A stretch of 64,000 nt of DNA from CAVVST01 sp963750995 (lineage in GTDB: Bacteria; Acidobacteriota; Vicinamibacteria; Vicinamibacterales; UBA2999), in assembly GCA_963750995.1 (NCBI GenBank), contig CAVVST010000005.1, forward strand, positions 1,488,001 through 1,552,000. The letters run 5' to 3'. Positions 8,756 to 17,488 of this stretch are shown piece after piece. Below the pieces are notes generated by a model. That model saw only the letters and a list, made by a program, of their open reading frames with translations. It had not been told where the DNA came from and did not search any database. The translations under genes were made by a program, and so were the position numbers. Within the stretch, counting starts at the first letter, position 1, and each line of letters begins with the position of its first letter.

Positions 8756-9901
8756 GTGTATAGTCGCTTCGTGCCGATCCTCGACGAGATTACCGAGGCC
8801 GTGCTCTCCCGGGAGGAAATCGCACGGTATATCGAGGGGAGCCACGGCGAGAGCGGGCGCGCGGCGCGGGCGAAGATCGAGGGCTATCTCGAGGAACTGA
8901 GAACGACGCAGCGGTACTCGTTCTACCGATCCCTCAAGCATCCGCTTTACCCGATCCTGCGCAAGATCGAACGGATTCCCGAACACATCGACGCCGCCAT
9001 GGCGGCAACTCGCGGCGGCGGCCGCGTCATCTACGCCTCGAATCACAAGAGCCACACCGACTATCTCGTCGAGCTCCTGGTGCTCGACGAGAACGGGGTC
9101 CGGCCACCGATCATCGCGGCGGGGATCAACCTGTTCGGCGGTCCCCTCGGCCTGCTGCATCGCCACGTCACCGGGGCGATCCCGATCCGGCGCAATACCA
9201 GGGACCCGGCCTACCTGCTGACGCTGAAGGCGTACGTGGCGGAGTTGCTGCGGAAGCACGACCTCTTCTTCTACCCTGAAGGGGGCCGCAGCTACAGCGG
9301 CGAGATCAAGACGCCGAAGACCGGTCTGATGCACGCAGCGCTGCAGGCGGATCATCCGCACATGGTGGTGCTGCCGACAGCGGTCGCCTACGATCTGGTG
9401 CTCGAGGATCACGTGCTCGCGCGGCAAGGCGTCAAACGAACCCAACGCCCATTCAGCCGCGAGCTCGCCGAGATGGTCCGTTATGCGGTCGGCTACCGGT
9501 CGCGGGCATTCGTCACGTTCGGCAAGCCGATCTCCGTCGAGATCGACGCGGCGTCGCGCAAAGACGTGCTCGACTTCACCCATGCCGTCATGGACGCGAT
9601 CGGCCGGCTCTACAAGGTACTGCCGACAGCGGTGGTCGCCAGCGCGATGCGGCCGTCGATCACCCGCCGCGAGCTCGAGGCCAGGGCCGATGCCGTCATC
9701 GACACGCTGCGCGCCAACCGCGCGAACCTGGGCGTGCAGAGCGGCGCCGAGGCGGTCGACGCGGCGATCGAGCCGCTCGAGACGCGCGGCATCCTGGTCG
9801 TCGATCGCGGCCGCGTTCGGGTGCGCGACCGGAACGTGCTCCGGTACTACGCGCGCGCCCTCGATCACCTCCTGGCATCCCCCTCGCATCGCACCCACTG
9901 A
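8756..9901 (+). CDS. PlsB-like glycerol-3-phosphate acyltransferase
   Basis: 381 residues. Acyltransferase block I NHKSHTDYL (HX4D, about 9041-9067), block II GAIPIRR and block III FFYPEGGRS are intact, so it should transfer an acyl group to glycerol 3-phosphate or a related acceptor. It is much shorter than E. coli PlsB (about 800 residues), as in many non-enterobacterial homologues. The GTG at 8756 follows the preceding TAG without a gap; GTG at 8771 is an alternative. Its TGA overlaps the proline dehydrogenase ATG by one base, so 7751-10833 is probably one transcript. Confidence 0.85.
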   Translation: MYSRFVPILDEITEAVLSREEIARYIEGSHGESGRAARAKIEGYLEELRTTQRYSFYRSLKHPLYPILRKIERIPEHIDAAMAATRGGGRVIYASNHKSHTDYLVELLVLDENGVRPPIIAAGINLFGGPLGLLHRHVTGAIPIRRNTRDPAYLLTLKAYVAELLRKHDLFFYPEGGRSYSGEIKTPKTGLMHAALQADHPHMVVLPTAVAYDLVLEDHVLARQGVKRTQRPFSRELAEMVRYAVGYRSRAFVTFGKPISVEIDAASRKDVLDFTHAVMDAIGRLYKVLPTAVVASAMRPSITRRELEARADAVIDTLRANRANLGVQSGAEAVDAAIEPLETRGILVVDRGRVRVRDRNVLRYYARALDHLLASPSHRTH

Positions 9902-10833
9902 TGTACGCCGGCTCGAAGGCCTTCTTCTACGCGCTCTCCCGCAGCGCGCTGTTGAAGCGCGTCGCGTCGAAGTACGGCCTGGCCACCAGCCACAGCTTCG
10001 CCAGCAGGTTCATCGCCGGCGAGACGATCGAGCGGGCGATCGAGACCGCGCGCACCCTGCAGGCGCAGGGGCTGCACATCACGCTCGACTACCTGGGCGA
10101 AAGCGTCAAAACGCTCGACGAAGCGGCGGCGGCCACTGGCGAATACGTCCGCCTGATGGAAATCATCGTCGCCGCCGGCATCGAGCGGAACATCTCGCTG
10201 AAGCTCACGCAGCTCGGCATCGACGTCGATCGGGCCACCTGCGTTGACAACCTGCGGCGCATCCTCGAACCGGCCGCGCGCTGCGATTTTTTCGTCCGCA
10301 TCGACATGGAGAACTCGGTTTACACGGAGCGGACCCTCGAGATTTTCGAGACGCTGTGGGAACAGGGCTATCGCAGCGTCGGCGTTGCGCTCCAGTCGTA
10401 CCTGTACCGTACCGAGCGCGACGTGCGGCGTATGAACGACCTCGGCGCACGCGTGCGGCTGGTGAAAGGCGCCTATAAGGAGCCGCCCTCGGTGGCGTAT
10501 CAGAAGATCGACGATGTGCGAGCGGCGTTCACCAGGCTGGCGCGCCTGCTGCTCGACCACGGCACCTATCCCGCCATCGCGACGCACGATCCCGACGCGA
10601 TCGATCAGGTCTGTACGTACGCGAAAGAACAGCCGATTCCGCCGGACCGGTTCGAGTTCCAGATGCTATACGGCATCCGTCGCGACTTACAGTTATCGTT
10701 GGTGGACCATGGACACAACGTCCGGGTTTACGTCCCTTTCGGACGCGAATGGTTTCCATACTTCATGCGTCGGCTTGGTGAACGGCCAGCCAACGTCGCG
10801 TTCGTGATCCGATCGCTCTTTCGCGAAGGCTGA
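9901..10833 (+). CDS. Proline dehydrogenase (PutA-type catalytic domain)
   Basis: 310-residue FAD-dependent TIM-barrel enzyme that oxidises proline to pyrroline-5-carboxylate. Diagnostic motifs: LVKGAYKEP, EFQMLYGIR and the C-terminal YVPFGREWFPYFMRRL with RPANVAFV. It is the monofunctional form with no P5C dehydrogenase domain, and no pruA is seen in the window. It is translationally coupled to the acyltransferase upstream. About 240 bases without a recognisable gene follow (10834-11073). Confidence 0.93.
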   Translation: MYAGSKAFFYALSRSALLKRVASKYGLATSHSFASRFIAGETIERAIETARTLQAQGLHITLDYLGESVKTLDEAAAATGEYVRLMEIIVAAGIERNISLKLTQLGIDVDRATCVDNLRRILEPAARCDFFVRIDMENSVYTERTLEIFETLWEQGYRSVGVALQSYLYRTERDVRRMNDLGARVRLVKGAYKEPPSVAYQKIDDVRAAFTRLARLLLDHGTYPAIATHDPDAIDQVCTYAKEQPIPPDRFEFQMLYGIRRDLQLSLVDHGHNVRVYVPFGREWFPYFMRRLGERPANVAFVIRSLFREG

Positions 10834-11073
10834 TCGAACCCACCTCGACCGTATGTGACACAACCGTTACCCACCCTGAGTGACGGCTACGTACGCACGC
10901 CAACAACCTGTTGGATTCGCCGCACGAGGTCGGCTGCGTCAGCCATGCAGCGCTCGACTGTTCGATGGCACTGCTCTTGAAAATGCTGGGCTGTCGCGCA
11001 CCGAGTGACGGGGAAGCAGACGCTTTTTCTGCGAGTCAACCCGGCGCCGCGCGAACGAAAGGGGAACTCGGCA

Positions 11074-11355
11074 ATGCGGACCGAATCCGGGCAGCCGCGA
11101 ACCAGCGCACCAGCGGAGCCACAAATCGGCGCGATCGGCCGGGCGGCCGGGCACGTGCGGCAGTTCCTGTGCGGCCTTCACGGCCACGACGCGCTGCTGC
11201 ACTTCGAACAAGGGCGAATTTCTCTGCAGTGCACCTCGTGCGGGTACCAGACGCCGGGGTGGGATGTGAAGAGTCTGCCGGCGCGGAGCGAAGCACCACA
11301 GACGGCGCGCCACATCATCCGGCTGCCGCTCCTCGGCGAGCGGCGCGTCGCGTAA
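11074..11355 (+). CDS. Small CXXC protein, function unknown
   Basis: 93-residue protein (ATG 11074; AAAGGGG about 9 bases upstream). The centre reads FLCGLHGHD, and later CTSCGYQTPGW gives a CXXC pair that, with the upstream Cys and His residues, could bind zinc. An in-frame start at 11005 exists but has no ribosome-binding site. No enzymatic motif is visible. The 240 bases upstream hold only a weak CCAACA/TGTTGG palindrome near 10900. Confidence 0.5.
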   Translation: MRTESGQPRTSAPAEPQIGAIGRAAGHVRQFLCGLHGHDALLHFEQGRISLQCTSCGYQTPGWDVKSLPARSEAPQTARHIIRLPLLGERRVA

Positions 11356-11389
11356 CGCCTCCTTCGCGACGCGGATCGCTCGCTTCCAG

Positions 11390-11446
11390 ACCGGGTTTGG
11401 TTTTCGCCGTTCCTCCAAGCGAAAACCAAACCCGGTTTCGTTTTAT
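11390..11446. terminator. Bidirectional intrinsic terminator
   Basis: Perfect 18-bp stem: ACCGGGTTTGGTTTTCGC at 11390-11407 and its complement at 11419-11436, 11-base loop, then TTCGTTTT on the plus strand. It sits between the convergent 11074-11355 and M20 peptidase genes and could serve both. Confidence 0.85.
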
Positions 11447-12616
11447 TCAGCGCAGGAAGTCACGCGCCAGCCCCACCAGCGCATCGCGGCATTTCAGCAC
11501 GTCCTCGACGCGCACGTATTCGCCGGGACTGTGGAGACCTTCTCCCCCGGGGCCGAACAGCACGGAGGGGATGCCGGCGGCGCCAAGAATGGCGGCATCG
11601 CTCCAGAACGTCATCCCGACCCGGCGCGGCCGGCACCCCACTGCCGATGCGGCGCCGATCAGCATCGCCGGGAGCGGATTGGCTGGATCGATCTCATACG
11701 CGCCACGCCCGAACACGCCGTGCGCCGCGGCGTCGAACTCCCAGTCCTCGCGGCGAAGACGATCGAGCACGCTGCGGGCCTCCTGCAGCGCGATGTCTTC
11801 GGCCTCGCCAGGGACCGTCCGTCGCTCGACCTTGAGCCGGCACCGGTCGGGATAGCTGCTCCACTCGGTGCCGCCAGCGATTATTGACGCGTGAAGCGAC
11901 GGGGTGCCGAGCAGGGCGTGGGCCCGCTGCGTCTGAAGTTGTCGATCGATGGCCTCGAGCCGGTTCAGGACGCGGCCCATGCGCAGGATCGCATCGCGGC
12001 CGTCCACCGGGCGGCTTCCGTGCGCCGCGCGGCCGCGCGTCTCGATCTCCACCCATTGAAATCCCTTGTGCGCAATCGCGACGTCGAGGTCCGTCGGCTC
12101 CGTGACGACGGCGGCATTGGCGCTCCACCGTTCGACCAGCGCCTCGGCACCGCGGCTGGCGTGCTCCTCGTCCACGACGGCGGCAACGATCAGCGCGCCG
12201 CGGTCCAGTCCGCCGCTCTCGGCAACGACTCTGGCTGCGCCCAGCATCGCCGCGAGCCCACCCTTCATATCCTGGGCGCCGCGCCCGTACAACCGGCCGT
12301 CGCGGTGCGCCGGAACAAACGGCGCGTCCATGCCCGCCACGCCGACCGTGTCGACGTGGCCGCAGAACATCAGCGCGGGGCCCGGGACCCGCCCTTCGAG
12401 GACGCCGACGACATTCGGACGGCCCGGTTCCACGTCGACAACGTCGACGATGAGTCCAGCACTCGCGCACTCGGCGGCGATGCGCCGCGCGATCTCCCCT
12501 TCGCCGCGGGCGCCAGGAGCGAGCGACGGATTGACCGAGTCGATGGCAACCAGGTCTTCGAGCAGCCGGATGGCAGGATCGGTGTTGAAGCTCACGGTTT
12601 CTCTAGCGCCCCACAT
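11447..12616 (-). CDS. M20-family peptidase/deacylase (ArgE/DapE/CPG2 group)
   Basis: 389-residue dinuclear zinc amidohydrolase. Ligands and catalytic residues are visible: FCGHVDTVG (His and catalytic Asp), GRGAQDMKGG (bridging Asp), VVDEEHAS (general-base Glu-Glu), VTEPTD and the C-terminal LHSPGEYV His. A dimerisation domain lies between. Substrate choice among acetylornithine, succinyl-diaminopimelate or general peptides cannot be decided from sequence. ATG 12616 is used; GTG 12595 also fits. It is divergent from the CCA-type gene with about 20 bp between starts, and its 3' end faces the strong terminator. Confidence 0.88.
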   Translation of the reverse strand: MWGARETVSFNTDPAIRLLEDLVAIDSVNPSLAPGARGEGEIARRIAAECASAGLIVDVVDVEPGRPNVVGVLEGRVPGPALMFCGHVDTVGVAGMDAPFVPAHRDGRLYGRGAQDMKGGLAAMLGAARVVAESGGLDRGALIVAAVVDEEHASRGAEALVERWSANAAVVTEPTDLDVAIAHKGFQWVEIETRGRAAHGSRPVDGRDAILRMGRVLNRLEAIDRQLQTQRAHALLGTPSLHASIIAGGTEWSSYPDRCRLKVERRTVPGEAEDIALQEARSVLDRLRREDWEFDAAAHGVFGRGAYEIDPANPLPAMLIGAASAVGCRPRRVGMTFWSDAAILGAAGIPSVLFGPGGEGLHSPGEYVRVEDVLKCRDALVGLARDFLR

Positions 12617-12636
12617 CGAAGCACAATCACTACGGG

Positions 12637-13986
12637 ATGTCACTGGCACTGGCCACCGAGATTGCCGCGACCGTCAAGAACGCCGGCGGCCGCGCGCTCA
12701 TCGTTGGCGGCTGGGTGCGCGACCGGCTCCGGGGGCAGCCGTCCAAGGATATCGACCTCGAAGTATTCGGGATCCCCCAGGATCGGCTGGCCGCACTGCT
12801 GACGCCGTTCGGGCGGGTCGAACCTGTCGGCCAGAGCTTTCCCGTCTACAAGGTCGGCGGCCTGGACGTGGCGCTACCCCGCCGGGAGTCAAAATCCGGC
12901 CGTGGACACAAGGGCTTCGAGGTCGTCGGGGATCCCTCGATGTCGATCGCGGAGGCGGCGCGCCGCCGCGACTTCACCGTCAACGCAATCGCGTGGGACC
13001 CGCTGACCGAAATTTACGAGGACCCGTTCAAGGGCCGCGCCGACATCGATCGTCGTCTGCTTCGTGTCGTCGATCCGGCCACCTTTGGCGATGACAGTCT
13101 TCGCGTTCTTCGTGCGATCCAGTTCGCGGCGCGCTTCGAATTCACGCTGCACGACCACACCGCCGCACTGTGCCGCCGGATCCCGCTCGACGACCTGCCG
13201 GCGGAGCGCGTATGGGGAGAGCTGGAGAAATTGCTGCTCGCCGCCTATCGGCCGTCGATCGGCTTCGCACTGGCGCTCGACCTTGGCGTCATCGATCAGA
13301 TTCTCCCTGAGATGAAACCGCTCGTCGGCTGCGAGCAGGAGCCCGAGTGGCACCCGGAAGGCGACGTCTGGGTGCACACGCTGATGGTGATCGACAAGGC
13401 ACGAGATCTGAACGGCGATCTCGATCGTCCGCGGCTCATCACGGTAATGCTCGGCGCCGTCTGCCACGATCTCGGCAAGCCGGCGACCACCGCGCTTCTC
13501 GACGGCCGCATCCGATCGCTGAACCACGAGGAGGCCGGAGTCGCGCCGACCGTCGGTCTGCTCGATCGATTGAACATCCACACGATCGACGGGTTCGACG
13601 TGCGGTCGCAGGTCATCGGCCTGACGGCGCACCATCTCAAACCCGGGATGCTGCGCAAGGCGGAGAACGTCGGCGACGGCGCGTTCCGCCGCCTGGCGCA
13701 GAAAGTCGATCTCGAACTGCTTGCCCGCCTCGCCCGCGCCGATTGCCTTGGCCGTACCGGCCACTTTGATTGCTCAGCGATGGACTGGTTCCTCGAGCGC
13801 GCCCGGGCGCTCGGCGTCGAGCACCGGCCGCCGGCGCCGCTGCTCATGGGGAGGCACCTGCTGGAACTGGGGCTCCCGCCGGGTCCGGTGATTGGCGAAA
13901 TTCTTCAGCAGGTCTACGAGAAACAGCTTGATGGCCAGATCACGAGCGTCGAGGAAGGAATTGCGGAAGCGAAGAGACTACTCTGA
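12637..13986 (+). CDS. cca: CCA tRNA nucleotidyltransferase-like protein with HD domain
   Basis: 449 residues. N-terminal class II nucleotidyltransferase head: GGWVRDRLRG and DIDLEVFG (metal-binding DXD), then RRDFTVNAIA and the nucleotide-recognition region DDSLRVLRAIQFAARF. A central HD metal-dependent phosphohydrolase domain follows (VCHDLGKPATT; AHHLKP), and the C-terminus is helical. Expected role: adding or repairing the 3' CCA of tRNAs. Poly(A) polymerases share the head, but the HD domain and absence of a long basic tail favour the CCA type. Confidence 0.85.
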   Translation: MSLALATEIAATVKNAGGRALIVGGWVRDRLRGQPSKDIDLEVFGIPQDRLAALLTPFGRVEPVGQSFPVYKVGGLDVALPRRESKSGRGHKGFEVVGDPSMSIAEAARRRDFTVNAIAWDPLTEIYEDPFKGRADIDRRLLRVVDPATFGDDSLRVLRAIQFAARFEFTLHDHTAALCRRIPLDDLPAERVWGELEKLLLAAYRPSIGFALALDLGVIDQILPEMKPLVGCEQEPEWHPEGDVWVHTLMVIDKARDLNGDLDRPRLITVMLGAVCHDLGKPATTALLDGRIRSLNHEEAGVAPTVGLLDRLNIHTIDGFDVRSQVIGLTAHHLKPGMLRKAENVGDGAFRRLAQKVDLELLARLARADCLGRTGHFDCSAMDWFLERARALGVEHRPPAPLLMGRHLLELGLPPGPVIGEILQQVYEKQLDGQITSVEEGIAEAKRLL

Positions 13987-14010
13987 CTGGACTGTCCCGG
14001 ATCAGAGCAG

Positions 14011-14994
14011 TCAGCAGCCGACGTAGCGTGCGTGATCTTCCCGGGACACGTTGCCGCCGGAGATCACGGTAACGGTTTCTGGTCCGAGCGAATTACCTGT
14101 GTGGAGGACGGCGGCAACGCTGGCTGCGCCGCTTGGCTCGGCGACGATGTTCGTTTCCCTGAACAGCCACCGCACAGCACTCACGATCTCGTCCTCCTCC
14201 ACGGTGACAATCTCGTCCACGAAGGCCTGGATGTGCGCGAACGTGAGCGCGCCAGACTGAAGCGGGAGGAGCCCGTCTGCGATGCTTGCGCTCTTCTCGA
14301 GTCGCACGGGGTACCCGGCGGCGCGCGCGGCGGTCATCCTCGCGGCGCCGGCGGGTTCGACGCCGACCACGCGGACGTCAGGTTTCACCGCCTTGATCGC
14401 CGTCGAGATTCCGGAAACCAGTCCCCCGCCCCCCATCGGAGCGTACACGGCGGTGACCTCCGGACACTGTTCGAGAATCTCCAGCCCGCACGTCCCGGCG
14501 CCCGCAATGATCCAGGGATGATCGAAGGGCGGAACGATGGTCAGGCCGCGCGCCGCCGCCTCGGCTTCCGCGCGCGTCTTGCGGTCGGCTGACGTCGTGC
14601 CCGCGAAGATCACTTCCCCGCCATAGCTGTGCACGCCATCGACCTTCACGCGGGGGGCGGTTTCAGGCATCACGACGACGCAGCGTAGTTCGAGTCGCTG
14701 GGCGGCGAGGGCAACGGCCTGGCCATGGTTGCCGGAGGAGTAAGTGATCACGCCGGCTGCGCGTGCCTCCGGTCCAAGCTGCGCGAGAAAGTTGCAAGCG
14801 CCCCGCATCTTGAAGGCGCCCATCGGCTGCAGGTTTTCACATTTCAGCGTTACAGGCGGACCTGAAAGTCCGCCTCTGCGATCCGTGGAAACGCGGACGA
14901 CGGGGGTGCGCACGGCGATACCGCGAATCCGTTCCGCGGCGGCCTGGATGTCGGCAAGGGTGACGAGCGCGGGCGCCGTCGCGGAATCGGCCAC
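14011..14994 (-). CDS. Threonine ammonia-lyase (catabolic-type threonine dehydratase)
   Basis: 327-residue PLP enzyme converting threonine to 2-oxobutyrate and ammonia. The PLP lysine is K62 in GAFKMRGA (codon 14811-14809). SSGNHGQAVA binds substrate and GGGGLVSG the PLP phosphate. It has no regulatory ACT domain, so it resembles TdcB-type or serine racemase-like enzymes rather than biosynthetic IlvA. The GTG at 14994 follows the upstream TGA by two bases, indicating an operon with the M28 peptidase. Oddity: residues about 39-48 are encoded by a copy of the palindromic repeat also found at 17409-17435. Confidence 0.88.
   Translation of the reverse strand: MADSATAPALVTLADIQAAAERIRGIAVRTPVVRVSTDRRGGLSGPPVTLKCENLQPMGAFKMRGACNFLAQLGPEARAAGVITYSSGNHGQAVALAAQRLELRCVVVMPETAPRVKVDGVHSYGGEVIFAGTTSADRKTRAEAEAAARGLTIVPPFDHPWIIAGAGTCGLEILEQCPEVTAVYAPMGGGGLVSGISTAIKAVKPDVRVVGVEPAGAARMTAARAAGYPVRLEKSASIADGLLPLQSGALTFAHIQAFVDEIVTVEEDEIVSAVRWLFRETNIVAEPSGAASVAAVLHTGNSLGPETVTVISGGNVSREDHARYVGC
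14854..14880. repeat. Palindromic repeat lying in frame inside the threonine ammonia-lyase gene
   Basis: GGCGGAC (14855-14861), loop CTGAAA, GTCCGCC (14868-14874), followed by TCTGC. The stretch matches the intergenic hairpin at 17410-17435 over about 26 bases with two differences. On the coding strand it encodes RGGLSGPP, just before the conserved LKCENLQP. The reading frame stays open. Confidence 0.7.
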
Positions 14995-14996
14995 GT

Positions 14997-16682
14997 TCAA
15001 TTCGTTGCGGTCTGGCGCGGCCGGGCGAACTGCTGGTCGTCGTTGTACCGGGGCATCTCCGGCACGTTGGCGATGCGCCATCCGAGCTCCGCGAGGAACC
15101 TCATGTCGTTCACGGCGCCTGTGTAGTCCCAGTTCGGCTGAATTTCGTCTTCAGCCTGGTGGTACCGCTTGTTCTCGTACTCTTCCTTCATGGCCTTCTG
15201 GGCCGCTGGATCGGCCCCCGTGTACTCCACGGGATCGCTGAGCGAGAGCGCCGGGATGCCCACCTTGGCCAGCGGGAAATGATCCGACCGGAAGAAATAG
15301 CCGTTGCCGGGCGCCGGATCGGGCCCCACGACCCTTCCCCGCTCGGCCGCGAGCTGGGCAGCCAGCGGCCCCAGCGTCGAACGCTCGGCACCGAGCAGCA
15401 CGATGTCGCGGCTGCGTCCGGTCATGTTCAACGAGTCGATGTTGATGTTGCCCGCCCAGGCGCTCGCCGGCAGCACCGGATGCGATGCGAAGTACTCCGA
15501 CCCGAGTAACCCGGACTCCTCCGCCGTCGTGAACAAGATGTATATCGATCGTTCAGGCCGGGTTCGCGCGCGGGCCAGCGCCTGCGCTACTTCGAGTGTC
15601 CCTGAAAGGCCCGAGGCGTTATCGACGGCGCCGTTGAAAATGCGATCCGTGTCGGCCGGCTCGCCCGGCTGCGGTGCGCGCGTGCCCAGGTGATCGTAGT
15701 GGGCCGTGTAGATGACGGCTTGCTGCGGATTGGTCCCCTCGAGCACACCAATCACGTTCGGCGAGGTCTTCTGCTGCACCTTCTGAAGCACGGTGGCGGA
15801 CGCATCGATACCGAGCGGCACCGGCTTCGCGCCGCGGACAAGTGCGGCCTTGCGCAGCCCGTCCAGATCCTGCCCGGCACGCTTCGCGATCTCGCGCGCC
15901 GCCCGATCGGTGACCCATGCGCGAAGGCCGAGTGCAGGCTGACCGGCGACAACCGGAATCGAGTACTGCGTGCCGCTCCACGACGACTGCACCACCTGCC
16001 AGCCGTAGGTCGCGGATTCGTCAGTGTGAATCAGGATGGCGCCGGCTGCACCCTGCCTGGCAGCCTCTTCGAATTTGTACGTCCAGCGTCCGTAGTACGT
16101 CAGCGCCGGACCGCCAAACAGTTGCGGCTCCGCTGGCGTTGCTGGCGGATCGTTGACCATGACCAGCGCGACCTTTCCATTCATGTCAACGCCGGCGTAG
16201 TCGTTCCAGTTGTATTCAGGCGCCACGATCCCGTGGCCCACGAAGACAAGCTCTCCTGACGTCCGCACCTGCGGGGCCTGCATGCCGCTGAATCCGACCA
16301 CGTCCTCGAGATACCGGAACGGCGCGCCCGACCCGGCACTCAGCGTGAAGGACGGATCGACGATGGACTCGACGATGGCGACCTGCTGGAAGTAGGTCCC
16401 GTTCTCGCCGCCAGGTTCGAAGCCGAGCAGCGCCAGTTGCGCGGCGAGGTAGCGCGCGGCGAGGTCGCCCCCTCGCGTCGAAGGTCCGCGCCCCTCGAGG
16501 AGATCGTCGGCAAGGAATTGCTGGTGTGCGGCAATCTGTTCGCCGCGAATCTCATCCAGGGCAGGGCCGGTGCCGCCGGCTGCGACGACGGCCGGCCGTG
16601 GTGACCCGGAACGCTCCTGCCCGGCAAGAACGGCCACAATTACTACGGCAGCCAGCCCGACAATCCACAAAATCGTCCGCAT
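14997..16682 (-). CDS. M28-family zinc aminopeptidase with PA domain, exported
   Basis: 561 residues. The N-terminal hydrophobic segment (about residues 2-20) is a signal peptide or anchor, so the enzyme acts outside the cytoplasm. A PA-like insert (about 110-280) precedes the M28 catalytic domain, with ligands in YTAHYDHLG (His), NGAVDNASG (bridging Asp), TTAEESGLLG (Glu-Glu), NIDSLNM (Asp) and FFRSDHFPLAK (His). It probably releases N-terminal residues from peptides. The ATG at 16682 lies six bases after TATACT. It is followed two bases after its stop by the threonine ammonia-lyase gene. Confidence 0.9.
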   Translation of the reverse strand: MRTILWIVGLAAVVIVAVLAGQERSGSPRPAVVAAGGTGPALDEIRGEQIAAHQQFLADDLLEGRGPSTRGGDLAARYLAAQLALLGFEPGGENGTYFQQVAIVESIVDPSFTLSAGSGAPFRYLEDVVGFSGMQAPQVRTSGELVFVGHGIVAPEYNWNDYAGVDMNGKVALVMVNDPPATPAEPQLFGGPALTYYGRWTYKFEEAARQGAAGAILIHTDESATYGWQVVQSSWSGTQYSIPVVAGQPALGLRAWVTDRAAREIAKRAGQDLDGLRKAALVRGAKPVPLGIDASATVLQKVQQKTSPNVIGVLEGTNPQQAVIYTAHYDHLGTRAPQPGEPADTDRIFNGAVDNASGLSGTLEVAQALARARTRPERSIYILFTTAEESGLLGSEYFASHPVLPASAWAGNINIDSLNMTGRSRDIVLLGAERSTLGPLAAQLAAERGRVVGPDPAPGNGYFFRSDHFPLAKVGIPALSLSDPVEYTGADPAAQKAMKEEYENKRYHQAEDEIQPNWDYTGAVNDMRFLAELGWRIANVPEMPRYNDDQQFARPRQTATN

Positions 16683-16688
16683 AGGCCC

Positions 16689-16694
16689 AGTATA
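16689..16694 (-). promoter_or_regulatory. TATACT -10 box, probably leaderless promoter for the M28 gene
   Basis: On the minus strand TATACT is followed by exactly six bases (GGGCCT) and then the ATG at 16682. No -35 box is evident. The 40-bp divergent interval also serves the clpP-type gene on the plus strand. Confidence 0.5.
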
Positions 16695-16722
16695 GCGATG
16701 CTTAACGGGGCAGGAATCTCGT

Positions 16723-17406
16723 TTGCACCGATACAGCGGCGTGCCTGACTCGACTGTTCCGCCCGACACCTCGGTTGGAAGCGCTCCCGCCTCCGTCACC
16801 ACGTTCCCGGCCCACCGCGAGCTGAACGATCGGCTGGTCTCAGACCTGATCGATGCCGTCAAAGGTGTGCTGCGCAAGGAAACGTCCGACCGGCTGCGCG
16901 ACATCTACCTGATCGGCGACATCGAGAAGGACCCGGCGCGCGCGGTGATCGAACGCCTGCGCGAGCTGGCGAACGACAACCCCAAGCCGATCACCCTCTA
17001 TATCAACAGTGCTGGAGGCAACGTCACTGACGGCCTCGCTATCCACGATTCCATTCGCGAGGTGGTTCGTCGGGGCATCGAGGTGACGATCGTCGTCCAG
17101 GGCATGGCCTACTCGATGGGCTCGGTGGTGCTCCAGGCGGCGAGCGAAGGGCGGCGGCTCGCGCAGCCGCATTCATGGATCATGATTCACGAGCCGGCGA
17201 AGTGGGCCGGGTGGCAGTCGACGTCCGCCGCCGCGCAGCATCTCGATCGCCTCAAGCAGATGCAGTCGCAGATCTACCAGATCCTGGCAGCGCGCGCGGG
17301 CAAGCCGCTGGCGAAGATCATCCGCGATACCAAACGCACCGATTTCTACCTGGATGCGAAGAAAGCGCTCGAGTACGGGTTGATCGACGGGATAACAGAG
17401 GGGTAG
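16723..17406 (+). CDS. clpP: ClpP-type ATP-dependent protease proteolytic subunit
   Basis: 227 residues with the catalytic triad Ser131 (GMAYSMGS), His156 (WIMIHEP) and Asp207 (TDFYLDAKKA). The spacing (25 and 51) matches E. coli ClpP closely. It should form the barrel peptidase that works with a Clp ATPase. No clpX or clpA lies nearby, and the sequence differs from housekeeping ClpP (GMAYSMG instead of GQAASMG), so it may be an additional paralogue. The start is TTG 16723 with AGGA 7 bases upstream; GTG 16741 is an alternative. A hairpin repeat follows directly after the stop. Confidence 0.88.
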   Translation: MHRYSGVPDSTVPPDTSVGSAPASVTTFPAHRELNDRLVSDLIDAVKGVLRKETSDRLRDIYLIGDIEKDPARAVIERLRELANDNPKPITLYINSAGGNVTDGLAIHDSIREVVRRGIEVTIVVQGMAYSMGSVVLQAASEGRRLAQPHSWIMIHEPAKWAGWQSTSAAAQHLDRLKQMQSQIYQILAARAGKPLAKIIRDTKRTDFYLDAKKALEYGLIDGITEG

Positions 17407-17468
17407 GGTAGGCGGACCTGAAGGTCCGCCTCTACAGGGTTCGCCTCTACAGGGTTCGCCTCTACTGG
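17407..17468. repeat. Hairpin repeat plus 15-bp tandem repeat
   Basis: Hairpin GGCGGACC (17411-17418), loop TGAA, GGTCCGCC (17423-17430). Then TCTACAGGGTTCGCC is repeated exactly twice (17431-17445, 17446-17460) and begins a third time (TCTACTGG). It lies between the convergent clpP and epimerase genes. The hairpin could act as a transcript end, but no U-tract follows on either strand. A related copy lies in frame at 14854-14880. Confidence 0.75.
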
Positions 17469-17488
17469 TGGACTTCCATGCCTCCGGC

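Noticed and set aside
10834..11073. tRNA or small RNA in the 240-bp gap after proline dehydrogenase
   Set aside because: No cloverleaf arms, T-loop consensus or terminator could be found; only a 6-bp palindrome is present.
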